Shown: positions 45,222 through 57,212 of the stretch, in pieces
How the letters are laid out: every line of letters starts with the position of its first letter
How positions within the stretch are numbered: position 1 is the first letter of the stretch
Origin: Cercis canadensis
Taxonomy: Eukaryota > Streptophyta > Magnoliopsida > Fabales > Fabaceae
Direction of reading: 5' to 3'
Assembly (NCBI GenBank): GCA_003255065.1
Contig: QAOA01002976.1
Coordinates: forward strand, 86,411-150,410
Length of the DNA: 64,000 bases
Translations under genes and position numbers: made by a program
Notes under the pieces: model-generated
What the model saw: only the letters and a program-made list of their open reading frames with translations
Told to the model about the DNA's origin: nothing
Databases searched by the model: none

Positions 45222-46193
45222 CTAGATACCGGGGTCAAAGACCATTCTCACGAAGTCTCGGGTTGCCCTTGTAGAGTCATCTGCTAAAGCCGCAGAATCA
45301 GAATCGGAACCAAAAGCAGAATTAGATTCAGATTCACCAGGATTGCCATCGCTTAAAAATGTAGAAATTTCTGCACAGATAGCACAACTCATGTCACCAT
45401 CACAAACAGCATGTGAATGGCACTGGACATACTCCTCTATACCCACAAAGTCAGGGAATTCATAACATAGCTCCTCAGACACATCCACTAACTCTGTAGG
45501 AGCATCAATGACCACAGCCTCTGGAATAGAGTCATCTTGTTCTAAAAATACTGCAATCTCAGAACAAGCAGGGCAAACAGAATCACCACAATTGCAGCAC
45601 ATAGAATCAGGAGTGCTCAAGAAGGCAGATATCTCAGCACATACTGCACAAGGTATATCACCATCACAGTCAGGACAGGAGGGGCACCGAAGAGGGTCAT
45701 CAACACCAACAAAATCTGGGAAGTCAGCACAGAGCTCATCATACCCATCCCCAACTAGATCATCAGTCAAATCAATGTGAAAGACAGAGTGCTCATCCAT
45801 GGAATGCTGCATAGGCTCAAAAATATTGAACTGCACAACAGAGTCTCCAAACTCCATGGTCTGAGAAGGAAGTGCACCAGAACCCTGGGATTGCAATTGA
45901 CTCACAGATGATGCCAATTGTCCAATCTGTGTTTCCAGATTCTGCATGGTGGACTCTGCCCTCTGCTGGAACTGGATGTTGCTGGTGGCCATCTGCTTCA
46001 CCAAATCTTCCAATGAAAGCTCAGGTTTGGATGTTGACGGGTGAGCTGGTGGCATAGGCTGCTGCTGGAATGGTGGCCTAGTTTGTTGAAACTGGCTCTG
46101 TTGTTGGTATGGTTGCTTAGCTGGTTCAGGTGCTTGTTGTCCCACTACTAATTGTCTCACCAAAGATGTCAATTCATCAAGTCTATGGTCCAT
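45222..46193 (-). CDS. Element E rearranged Gag-linker/Cys-rich protein, uninterrupted
   Basis: The frame is open from 46325 to the TAG at 45222; I start at the Met of MDHRLDELTSLVRQL (46193), the first that lies within Gag-derived sequence, giving 323 codons. It holds the Gag C-terminal helix region, a Gln-rich linker and SLEDLVKQMATSN, then at about 45857 jumps directly from LPSQT to MEFGDSVVQF, deleting the Gag tail and the whole protease. The triplicated Cys-rich module follows (45351-45734). The zinc knuckle is missing too. The normal gag ATG is lost (a one-base deletion leaves ATACTAGG for ATGACTAGG), so real initiation is uncertain. It is the only retrotransposon frame here with no premature stop. 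Confidence 0.6.
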   Translation of the reverse strand: MDHRLDELTSLVRQLVVGQQAPEPAKQPYQQQSQFQQTRPPFQQQPMPPAHPSTSKPELSLEDLVKQMATSNIQFQQRAESTMQNLETQIGQLASSVSQLQSQGSGALPSQTMEFGDSVVQFNIFEPMQHSMDEHSVFHIDLTDDLVGDGYDELCADFPDFVGVDDPLRCPSCPDCDGDIPCAVCAEISAFLSTPDSMCCNCGDSVCPACSEIAVFLEQDDSIPEAVVIDAPTELVDVSEELCYEFPDFVGIEEYVQCHSHAVCDGDMSCAICAEISTFLSDGNPGESESNSAFGSDSDSAALADDSTRATRDFVRMVFDPGI

Positions 46194-46770
46194 CCTCTGT
46201 TTGTCAGAAAGTGATGCAACAACCTCTTTGACTCTTTTAGTAGTAGGGGAACCTAGTATGCACCATGAACAAAAAGTGATAGAACAACAAAACACACCAA
46301 AACATACAACAAAACACAAAATCACACAAAAAGTGACAAAATTGAACTAAAACCGAAACACACCAAAAACACAAAACAAAGGTAAAAAGACACCAAAATA
46401 AGACTAGAAAATATATCTAAACATTTTTTGAAATTTTTCTACCACCACAGGACGAAAGGTGAATGAAAATGGAAGTCAAAAATCAAATAAAAAATATTAA
46501 AAAATTGAAAAAGTGGTCTAAACGATGGAATTTGGCCAAAATAGGGTGGGGCTCACTGCAAAGCAGTGAGTTTTTCTTTCCAGGACGTTTTCCTTCAACT
46601 GACCAATTCTCAGGTTATTCTGGGCTAAAAAATTCGTACTAAATTTTCTGAAAAATTTGCCTAAAATCACCCGTTTTCACCAAAAACTACCAAGACAAAA
46701 CAACAAAGGGGGTTTATGAAGGGTTAGCAGTAAAGTAAACTCCTAATATGATTGACCAAAAATAGAATAA
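46194..46770 (-). other. Element E 5' leader
   Basis: About 575 bases with no gene of its own; nearest D in sequence. Contains GGTCAGTTGAAGGAAAACG (sense) and the hairpin. Confidence 0.65.
46552..46570 (-). other. Leader hairpin, element E
   Basis: Perfect 8-bp stem CTCACTGC/GCAGTGAG with a 3-nt loop. D has CTCACTAT/ATAGTGAG here: two base pairs differ and both still pair. Confidence 0.65.
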
Positions 46771-46788
46771 TCCCCGGCAACGGCGCCA
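46771..46788 (-). other. Primer-binding site, tRNA-Asp type (element E)
   Basis: Sense TGGCGCCGTTGCCGGGGA, a full 18-base match, 5 bases from the LTR edge. Confidence 0.9.
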
Positions 46789-46793
46789 AAATT

Positions 46794-48220
46794 TGATGAG
46801 CTGCCGAGGCTCCTCAAATTAATTAAGTTTAAGGTCGGTTACCTAAGCTATTTGCAGCAAAGGGCAGCCCTAAGTCGAACCTAAGGATTGTTCTATTTAG
46901 TGAATCATATTAAGAAGCATGTAAACAGAGGGGGTTTTGTTTGGTTTAAGTACTTGACAGAAATTAATTGTAAGTGGTAACCTAAAGGAAAACAACCAAT
47001 CCAAGCCTTAACTGATTCTGATTTTGATTCATCCTTGATTTCTAATGATCCATTCAATTATTAACCATGTTCTTGGCCTTTAAAACATATCAAGACGCCT
47101 CTCAATGTTCTATGGATGTCCACTGGTTAAGCAACCAGAATTCGGATTCAACTAAGACTAAATGAATTAAGCAAACATTCAAGTCTAGTTTTACCTAAGT
47201 CCATGATCCAGCCAAGGTGATTAATCCATCCAAAAGCTCAGAAACATTAATCAACCATACAATCCTCTTTTATCACATGCAATTAAGCAATCACACATGA
47301 AGATCCAAATTCGAATTAAGCAATTCAAACAGAATATTTCAAAGGATTGAAAGAAGCAGATTAATCATTGAATGAATAACAACAACTCATAATCTCAAAA
47401 CCAATAATCAGAACAGCCAAAACCTGGATTGATTGATGAATTAGCCCTCCATGAACAAGAGAAGCTAAGTTCTTACAAAATATCTAAGAGAAAACTTAAG
47501 AGCTAAGGAAAGACTAGAAAGCTGTCTAAAATATCTAAAACTTGATTATGAATTTCGGCTGCCCCCCTCTTGCTGATATAGACCTCCAATTTTACATGCA
47601 CACCCAAATTGCCCTTAGGGCACACTTGTTCCCATGGGCCTTAGCTTCAATTGGGCTTTGGTTTGGGCCCATTTGGACTTGTCATGAGGAAGTTAGGCCC
47701 ATTTAAGTGGCAGAAGGTGTCTGGAACCGTCAGCTAACTTGCACAGCAAATAAGACCATCTTCCACATAAAATATGGTGAACCGGTCTTCATATATATTG
47801 AAGCTCTGTCTGTTAGCTTTCCAATGGTACCAGTTTCAGGTCCATATGACATCTACAACTCAAGTTATGACCCAAATACTGCATGTAGGTCAGGATCCTG
47901 CGACAGCATGTCTTCTCTGGCTTCCAGGCTGCATATGACCTTCTGAACGTCCGAATTAGCTTTGGAGCCCTGAAAGAAAGTTGTAGACAATTCTCTCAGA
48001 TTTCCAACAAGGTATGACTCGGAATTTTTAGACATCCAGAACTCAAGATATGCCTGAAACACAGAGACAGCATATAATGCCCAGTATTGCTGGAAATTGC
48101 AATTAAGCATAAATGGATCCAAATTCATGAAATGAGGTCTAAGTCTATGCAATTCAGCCTAAAAGAGGTTTAAAAGACTAAGTATGAGGAATAACTATTG
48201 TATAAAAAGTGTGTTCATCA
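46794..48220 (-). repeat. Element E 5' LTR, family 1
   Basis: 1427 bp, near-identical to the 3' copy; begins TGATGAACACAC in the sense direction. A possible TATA (TATATC, plus-strand GATATA) lies near 47575. Confidence 0.94.
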
Positions 48221-51200
48221 GCGGGTCACTATATCTGGCAAGGGACTGTTTCCTAGAAGGACACTCTATCTGGCCCAGGAAATTGTTTCAGTGCGTACCT
48301 GAATCTGACACAGGAATGTTACCTGGTACGTCACTATATATAGCATGGGAACCAGTTTCAATGCGTCCCTATATTTGACACGAGATTTCTTTTTGGCAGG
48401 TTGTTATATCTGGCATGGGACTGTTTCTTGGTGGGTCACTATAACTGGCCCGGGACCCTGTTTAGGTGCGTCTCTGTATCTGACTCTGATATTTTTATTG
48501 TGGTGCACTGTATCTAGGACGAGACTGTTTCCTGGTATGTCACCAAATCTATCCCGAGACCTTGTTTCGGTGCATCTTTGTATCAGACTCAGGATGTCTT
48601 TCTTGCAGGCCTTTGTATTTGGCACAGGATTGTTACCGATTATGTCACTATATTTTGCCCGGAAGTCTATTTCGGTGTGTCCCTGTATCTGACTCTAATA
48701 TTTTTCTTGTAGTGAACTGTATCTGGGATGGGACTGTTTCCTAGTAGGTCTCTATATCCGTCCCGGACCCTGTTTTAGTGCATCCCTATATGTGACCCGG
48801 GATATCTTTCTGGCCAGTCACTGTATCTGGCATGAGACTATTTCTTGGTAGGTCACTATATATGTCATGGGAACCTTTTTCGGTGTGTCGCTGTATTTGA
48901 CCCAAGATATCTTTCTAGCGAGTCTCTGTATCTGGCATGAGACTGTTTCCTAGTGGATCACAATAACTGGCTCGGAACCATGTTTCGGTGCGTCCCTTTA
49001 TCTGATTTTGATGTTTTTCTTGCGGTGCGTTGTATCTGGAACGAGACTATTTCTTGGTGTGTCACCAAATCTGTCCTGGGACCCTGTTTCGGTGGATCCC
49101 TCCCTCGAACCTAGGATATCTTTATGCCGAGTCACTGTATCGGGCATAGGACTATTTCTTGGTAGGTCACTATATATGGCCTGGGAACGTGATTCGATGT
49201 GTCCTTGTATCTGACCCTAGAAATCTTTCTAACGAGTCATTATATTAGGCATAGGACTGTTTCCTGGTAGGACATTATAACTGGCCCAGGACTCTGTTTC
49301 GGGGCTTCCCTGTAGCTGACTTTGATGTTTATCTTGCAGTGCACTGTATTTAGGACAAAACTGTTTCCTAGTAGGTCTTCATATCTGTCCCGGGACCTTG
49401 ATTCGGTGTGTCCCTATATGTGACCAAGGATATCTTTCTGGTAGGTCACTATATCTGGCTTGGGACTATTTCCTGGTGCGTCACTATTACTGGCCCGGGA
49501 CCTTGTTTCGGTGCGTCCTTGTATTGGACTCGATATATCTTTTTGGCGAGTCATTGTTTCTAGCATGGGACTGTTTCCTAATGGGTCACTATAACTAGAC
49601 CCGGACCCTGTTTCGAGGCGTCCCTGTATCTGACTCCGATATTTTTCTTGCAGTGCACTGAATCTAGGACGGGACTATTTCCTGGTAGGTCTCTATATCT
49701 GTCCCAAGACCCTGCTTCGATACGTTCCTGTATGTAACCCGAGATATATTTCTAGTGGGTCATTCTATCGGGCATAAGACTGTTAACTGGTAGGTCATTA
49801 TATATTGCATAGGAACCTGTTTCGATGCGTCCCTGTATCTGACCTGAGATATCTTTCTAGCAAGTCATTGTATCTAGCATAGGACTGTTTCCCAGTGGGT
49901 CACTATAACTAGCCCGGGACCCTGTTTCGGTACGTCCCTGTAGCTGACTCTGATATTTTTCTTGCGGTCCACTGTATCTGGGACAGGACTATTTCCTGGA
50001 AGGTCTTTATATCTGTCCCGGGATCCTGTTTCAGTGTGTCCCTGTATGTGACCCGGGATATCTTTCTGGTGGGTCATTGTATCTGGCATAGGACTATTTC
50101 GTAGTAGGTCACTCTATATGTCAAGGGATCCTGTTTCGGTGCATCCCTGTATCTGACCCGAGATATCTTTCTAGCAAGTCACTGTATCTGGCATGAGACT
50201 GTTTCTTGGTGGGTCACTATAACTTGCCTGGGACCCTGTTTTGGTGCATCCATGTATCTGACTCTGATATTTTTCCTGCAGTGCACTGTATCTGGGATAG
50301 GACTGTTTCCTGGTAGGTTTCTATATCTGTCCCGAGACCCTTTTTCAGTGCGTCCCTGTATGTGACCCGGGATATCTTTCTGGCAGGTCACTATATCTAG
50401 CATGCAAATGTTTCCTAGTAGGTCACTATATATGGCCTGGGAACCTGTTTTGGTGCATCCCTGTATCTTACCTGAGATATCTTTCTAGCGAGTCACTGTA
50501 TCTAGCATGGGACTATTTCTTAATGGGTCATTATATTTGGCCCGGGACCTTATTTCATTGGGTCCCTGTATCTGACTAGGGATATCTTTCTAGCGGGACA
50601 TTGTATCTGGCACAGGATTATTACCTGGTAGTCACTATATTTTGCCTGCGACCTTGTTTCGGTGCATGCCTCTATCTAACTCGGATATTTTTCTTGCAGT
50701 TGACTGTATCTGTGACGAGACTATATGCTGGTAGATCAATATATCTATCCCATGAACCCTTTTTGATGCGTCGTTGTATCTGTTCTGGGATATCTTTCTT
50801 GCAGGTCAATTTATCTAGTATGGGACTGTTTCCTAGTGGGTCACTATTACTAGCTAGGGACCTTGTTTCGGTGCATCCCTGTATCTGACTAGAATATTTT
50901 TATTATCGTGAATTGTATCTCCGACAGGACTATATCCTTGTAGATCACTATATCTATCCCAGGAACATTTTCTGGTTTGTCACTGTATATCTGGCACGGG
51001 ACTATTTCTTTGTGGGTCACTATATATCGTCCAAGAACCTATTTTGGTGTATCCCTGTATCTTACCCTGGATATCTTTATGGCGGGTCACTATATCTGGC
51101 AAGGGACTATTTCCTAGAAGGACACTCTATCTGGCCTGGGAAACTATTTCGGTATGTCCTTGTATCTGAGCTAGGATATCTTTCTGGATTGTCACTGTAT

Positions 51201-54200
51201 TTGACATAGGATTGTTACCTGGTACGTCACTATATATGGCCCGAGAACTAGTTTCAATGCGTCCCTATATCTGACACGAGATATCTTTCTAGAAGCTTGC
51301 TGTATCTGGCATGGCACTATTTTCTAGTGGGTCACTATAACTGGCTGGTCACCCTGTTTCGATGCGTCCCTGTATCTAACTCTGATATTTTTCTTGCGGT
51401 GCACTATATATGGGACGGGACTATTTCCTAGAGTGTCACTATATCTGTCCCGGGACCCTGTTTCGGTGCATCCCTGTATCAGACCCATGATATCTTTATG
51501 GCAGGTCTTTGTATCTGGCATAGGATGTTTACCTAGTAGGTCACTGTATATGGCTTGGGAACCTATTTCGGTGCGTCCTTGTATCTGACCCGAGATATCT
51601 TTCTTGCGAGTCATTGTATCTGGCATGGGACTGTTTCCTGTTGGGTCACTATATCTGGCCCGGGACCCTGTTTTGATGCGTCCTTGTATCTGACCTGAGA
51701 TATCTTCCTGGTGAGACACTGTATCTAATGCAGGATTATTACCTAGTATGTCAATATATATGGCTCGAGAACCAGTTTCAATGCGTCCCAGTATCTGACA
51801 CGAGATTTCTTTCTGGCAGGTCGTTGTATTTGGCATGGGACTGTTTCCTGGTGGGTCACTATATATGGTCCGAGAACCTGTTTTGGTGCATCCGTATATC
51901 AGACTCGGTATATCTTTCTGGTTTGTCACTGTATCTGACATAGGATTTTTACTTGGTACGTCACTATATATAGCCCGGGAACCAGTTTCAATGCGTCCCT
52001 GTATCTGACACGAGATTTCTTTCTGCCAGGTCGTTGTATCTGGCATGGGACTATTTCCTGGTGGGTCATTATAACTGGCATGGGACCATTTTTCAGTGAG
52101 TTCATGTATTTGACTTTGATATTTTTCTTATGGTGCACTATATCTGGCACATGATTATTACCTGGTAGGTCTCTATATATAGGTTGGGAACCTATTTCGT
52201 TGCGTCCTTGTATGTGACTCATAATATCTTTTTGGCAGGTCACTGTATATGGCATGAGACTGTTTCCTGGTGGATAACTATGTCTAGCCCAGGACCCTAT
52301 TTTGTTGCTTTCCTGTATCTGACCCGGATATTTTCTATGTAGTTCATTATATATCTGTGATAGGATTATATCCTGGTAGGTCACTATATTTAGCCCGGGA
52401 ACCTTTTTCGATGCGTCGCTGTATCTGATCTTGGATATCTTTCTGGCAGGTCACTGTATCTAGCACATGATTGTTACTAGGTAGGTCTTTTTATATAGGT
52501 CGGGAACTTGTTTCGGTGCGTCGATGTATCTGATCCAGGATATCTCTCTGGCGAGACTTTGTATCTGGTATGGGACTATTTGCTGGTGAGTCAGTATTAC
52601 TGGCTCGGCAACTTGTTTCGGTGTGTCTCTGTATCTAACTCGAATATTTTTCTTGTAGTTCACTTTATATGCGACAGGACTGTATCCTAGAACGACGCTA
52701 TATCTGGCCCGAGAACCATTTTCAATGCATTACTGTATCTGATATGGGATATCTTTCTAGCGAGTTATTGTATATGGCACGGAATTGTTTCCTGGTGGGT
52801 CACTATATCTGGTCTGAGAAACTATTTCGGTGCATCCCTGTATCAGACCCGGGATATCTTTCTAGCTTGTCACTATATTTGACACAGGATTGTTACCTGG
52901 TACGTCACTATAAATGGCCTGGTAACCAGTTTCAATACATCCCTGTATCTAACACTAGATTTCTTTCCGGCAGGTCATTGTATCTGGCATGGGATTGTTT
53001 CCTGGTAGGTCACTATAACTGGGCCGAAACCCTGTTTCGGTGCGTCCATGTAGCTGACTTCAATATTTTTCATGCGGTGCACTATATCTGGGACGGGATT
53101 GTTTCCTGGTTTGTCACTATATCTGTCCCAAGACCTTGTTTCGATATATCCCTGTATCTGACTCAGATATTTTTCTTACGATACATTACATCTGCGACGA
53201 GACTGTATCCTGGTAGGCCAATATATCTGGCTTGGGACCCTATTTCGGTGCATCCATGTATCTAAGCGGAGATAACTTTCTAGCGAGTCACTGTATCTGG
53301 CACAGGATTATTTCCTGGTAGGTCATTATATCTGACTCGAGACCTTGTTTCGGTGCGTCCTTGTATCTAACTCAGACATTTTTCTTGTAGTTTACTGTAT
53401 CTGCGATGAGACTGTATTCTAGTAGGTCACTATATTTGGCCCGTGAACCTTTTTCGTTGCGTAGCTGTATCTGATCCGGGATATCTCTCTAGCTGGTCAC
53501 TGTATTTGGTATGGGATTGTTTTCAGGTAGGTCAATATTACTGGCCCGGGAACTTGTTTCGATGCATCTCTGTATTTGACTCAAATTTTTTTCTTGTAAT
53601 TCACTTTATCTGCGACGAGACTGTATCCTAGTAGGGCACTATATCTGGCCCGGGAACCTTTTTCGGTAAGTTGCTATACCTGACCCGGGATATCTTTGTA
53701 GTAGGTCACTATATCTGGCATGGGACTGTTTCCTAGTGGGTCAAGATATTTGGCCCGAGACCCTGTTTCGGCGCGTCCCTATATCTGACTCTGATATTTT
53801 TCTTGCAGTGCACAGTATCTGGGACAGGACTGTTTCCAGGTGCGTCACTATATCAGGTCTGGGACCCTATTTCGGTGTCTCCCTGTATCTTACCCCTGAT
53901 ATCTTTCTGGTGAGTTACTATATCTGGCACAGGATTGTTACCTGTTAGGTCACTATATATGGCCCGGGAACATGTTTCTATGCATCCCTGTATCTAACAC
54001 GAGATTTCTTTCTGGCCGGTCGCTGTATCAGGCTTGGGACTGTTTCCTAGTGGGTCACTATATATGTCCCGGGACCGTGCTTCGGTGCGTCCTTATATCT
54101 GACTCTTATATTTTTTTTAGTGGTGCACTGTATCTAGGATGGGATTGTTTCCTGGTGTGTCACTATATTTGCCCCGGGACCCTATTTCGGTGTATCCCTG

Positions 54201-54617
54201 TATCTGACTCAGATATTTTTCTTGCGGTACACTGTATCTGCGACGAGCTTGTATCCTAGTGGGTCACTATATCTAGTTTGGGACCCTGTTTTGGTGCATC
54301 CCTGTATCGGACCCGTGATATTTTTTTTGGCAGGTCTTTGTTTCTAGCACAGGATTTTTAACTCGTAGGTCACCATATATGGCCTGGAACCCTATTTCGG
54401 TGCGTCCCTGTATCTGACTTAGATATTTTTCTCACGGTGCACTACATCTGGGACGGGACTGTTTCCTGGTGTGTCACTATATCTGTTCCGGGACCTTGTT
54501 TCGGTGCATCCTTATATCAGACCCGGGATATTTTTCTAGCAGATCTTTGTATATTGCACAGGATTTTTACCTGGTAGGTCACTATATATCGCATCGGAAC
54601 TTGTTTCGGTGCGTCCC
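48221..54617 (+). repeat. Satellite block 6
   Basis: 6397 bp, the longest uninterrupted satellite stretch. From 48236 it follows the order of 37862 onward: GAATCTGAC variant, GTTTAGGTGC variant, TTTATGCCGAGTC at 49122 against 38789. The longest minus-strand open frame (51324-52046) is repeat-derived. Confidence 0.95.
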
Positions 54618-56047
54618 TGATGAACACACTTTTTATACAGTAGTTATCTCTCATATTTAGTCTTTTGAACCTCTTTTGAGCTTAATTGAGTAGGCTTGTG
54701 TCTCATTTCATGACTTTGGATCCATTTGTGCCTAAGTGCATTTAAAAGCAATACTGAGCATTTTATGCTGTCTCTGTGTTTCATTCATATCTTTAGTTCT
54801 GAGTGTCTAAAAATTTCGAGACATACCTTGTAGGAAAGCTGAGAGAATTATCTACAACTTTAATTCAGGGCTCCAAAGCCAATTCGGAAGTCCAGAAGGT
54901 CATATCCAGCATGGAAGCCAGAGAAGACATGCTGTCGTAGGATCCTGACCTACATGTAATGTTTGGGTTATAACTTGAGCTGTAAATTTCATATGGACTT
55001 GAAACTAGTCCCATTGGAAAGCTAACAGACAGAGCTTCAATTGTTATGAAGACGGGTTCACTAGATTGTATACTTTAGATGGTCTTATTTGCTGTCGAAG
55101 TTGGCTGATGGTTCCAGAAACCTGTTGGCATTTAAATGGGCCTAACTTCCTCATGACAAGTCCAAATGAGCCCAAACCAAAGCCCAATGAAAGCTAAGGC
55201 CCATGGGAATAAGTGTGCCCTAAGGGCGATTTGGGTGTGCATGTATTTTTGGAGGTCTATATGTTCAGAAAGGGGTAGCCGAAATTAATATTAGACACTT
55301 AGGATATTTTAGACAACTTTTCAAGTTTTCTTAATCTTTAAGTTTTCTCTCTAGATATTTTATAAGAACTTGGCTTCTCTTGTTCATGGAGGGCTAAATC
55401 ATCAAATCAATCCAGGTTTTGGCTGTTCTGATTATTGATTCTGAGATTATGCTTTGATTGTTATCCATTTAGTTGTTAATCAAGTTCTTTCAATCCTCTG
55501 AAATATTCTGTTTGAATTGCTTAAATTCGAATTTGGATTATTCATGTGTTGATTGCTTAATTGCATGTGATAAAAGAGGATTGTATGGTTAATTAATGGT
55601 TCTAAGCTTTTGGACGGACTAATTACCCTTGGCTGGATTCTGGACTTAGGTTAAACTGGACTTGAATGTTTGCTTAATTCATTTAGTCTTAGTTGATCCG
55701 AATTCTGGTTGCTTAACCAGTAGATATCTATAGAGAACTGAGAGGCTTCTTGATGTTTTCTAAGGCCAAGAACAAGATTAATAATTGAATGAATCATTGG
55801 AAATCGAGGATGGATTAAAATCAGAATCAGTTGGACTTGGATTGATTGTTTGCCCTAAAGTTTACCACTTATAATTAATTTCTGTCAATCAATAAAATAA
55901 ACAAAACCCCCCTGTTTATATGTTTCTTAATATGATTCACTACTTAGAATAATTCTTTGGTTCGACTTAGGGTTGCCTTATGCTACAAGTAGCTTAGGTA
56001 AACCAATTATAAATTTTACTAATTTGAGGAGCCTCGGCAGCTCATCA
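54618..56047 (+). repeat. Element D 5' LTR, family 1
   Basis: 1430 bp, TGATGAACACAC to GCAGCTCATCA. A weak TATA candidate TCTATATG lies at 55257-55264. Confidence 0.95.
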
Positions 56048-56052
56048 AATTT

Positions 56053-56070
56053 TGGCGCTGTTGCCGGGGA
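56053..56070 (+). other. Primer-binding site, tRNA-Asp type (element D)
   Basis: TGGCGCTGTTGCCGGGGA, one mismatch (C to T) to the tRNA-Asp complement; 5 bases after the LTR. Confidence 0.87.
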
Positions 56071-56572
56071 ATTATTCGAGTTTTGATCAATCTTATTAGG
56101 AGTGTACTTGACTGCTAACCCTTCATAAACTCCCTTTTGTTGTTATATCTTGGTAGTTTTTGGTGAAAACGGGTGATTTTAGGCAAATTTTTTAGAAACT
56201 TTAGTACGGATTTTTTGCCCAGAATGACTTGAGAATTGTTTAGTTAAAGGAAAACGTCCTAACAAGAAAAACTCACTATCATATAGTGAGCCCCACCTTA
56301 TTTTGGCCAAATCCTATCGTTTAGACCACTTTTTCAATTTTTTAATATTTTTTATTTGATTTTTGACTTCAATTTTCATATAGTTTTCAAGTTGTGTTGT
56401 CTCATAATTTTTAAAAATGTGTAGATACCTTAATTAGGATTATTTTGTTGTGTTTTTGCCTTTGTTTTGTGCATTTTGTGTGTTTATCTTTTAGTTCAAT
56501 TCTGTCACTTTTTGTCACTTTTTGTGTGATTTTGTGTTTTTGTGTGTTTTGTTGTTCTGTCACTTTTTGTTC
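56071..56572 (+). other. Element D 5' leader
   Basis: About 500 bases, no gene. Close to the leader of E, with the conserved AAAGGAAAACG block and the hairpin at 56272-56290. Confidence 0.65.
56272..56290 (+). other. Leader hairpin, element D
   Basis: Perfect 8-bp stem CTCACTAT/ATAGTGAG with loop CAT, about 280 nt before the region of the old gag start. Confidence 0.65.
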
Positions 56573-57212
56573 ATGGTGCATACTAAGTTCCCCTATTACT
56601 AAAAGAGTCAAAGAGGCTGTTGCATCACTTTCTAATAAATAGAGGATGGACCATAGACTTGATGAATTGACATCTTTGGTGAGACAATTGGCAGTGGGAC
56701 AACAAGCACCTGAACCAGCCATGGAACCAATCCAATTTTGTGGCATATGTGCTTGCACCTCTCATCCCACCAATGCATGTCATACACTTCAGGATGATGT
56801 TTATGGATTTCAAGATCCCTCTGTGGCTGCAGCTGCTGTATTTCCTAGCGAACTATCATACCAACCCCAACAACAACCTACATATGATCCATCCTTCAAC
56901 ATCTATAACTATGATTGGAGAGATCATACCAATCTGACATATGGCAATGTAGCGCCTCCACAACAATATTGGCAACCATTCGAGCAGCCTATGCAACAAC
57001 CAAGTTCAACATACACAGAACCTGAACCTTCAATTGAGGACTTGGTGAAGCAATTGGCCACTCATACCATGCAGTTCCAGTAGATGACAGAGGCCGCCAT
57101 ACAAAATTTAGATATCCAGATTGGACAATTGGCATCCTCAACGAGTCAATTGCAGGCCAAAGGTTCTGAAAAAATTTCTTCACATACAATTCCATAACCA
57201 ACTGAAGAATCT
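56573..57212 (+). pseudogene. gag: Element D gag remnant, capsid deleted
   Basis: Begins near the old gag start (ATGGTGCATACTAAG; as in E the native ATG has been lost) and passes at once into the Gag C-terminal part. CCHC knuckle at 56739-56780 (C-x2-C-x4-H-x4-C). Stops in the single frame: 56640 TAG, 57081 TAG, 57195 TAA. The capsid deletion is the same in type as in B and E. Its frame continues into the ORF at 57213. Confidence 0.8.

Larger units (their letters stand above)
41883..48220 (-). mobile_element. Element E: non-autonomous Athila-like element, family 1 LTRs, intact short ORF
   Basis: 6338 bp with a perfect target duplication GCGGG (41878-41882 and 48221-48225). LTRs 46794-48220 (5') and 41883-43311 (3') look nearly identical apart from one patch near 42440-42540 / 47350-47450, suggesting a young insertion. 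It retains primer site, leader hairpin, one unbroken ORF, an RT-integrase scar and two purine tracts. Most of Gag, the protease and nearly all of pol are missing. Confidence 0.95.

Noticed and set aside
51324..52046. 240-codon minus-strand frame with a 35-residue period, which recalls pentatricopeptide repeats
   Set aside because: The residues do not fit the PPR helix pattern, and the equal-length frame on the plus strand shows the period comes from the DNA repeat.
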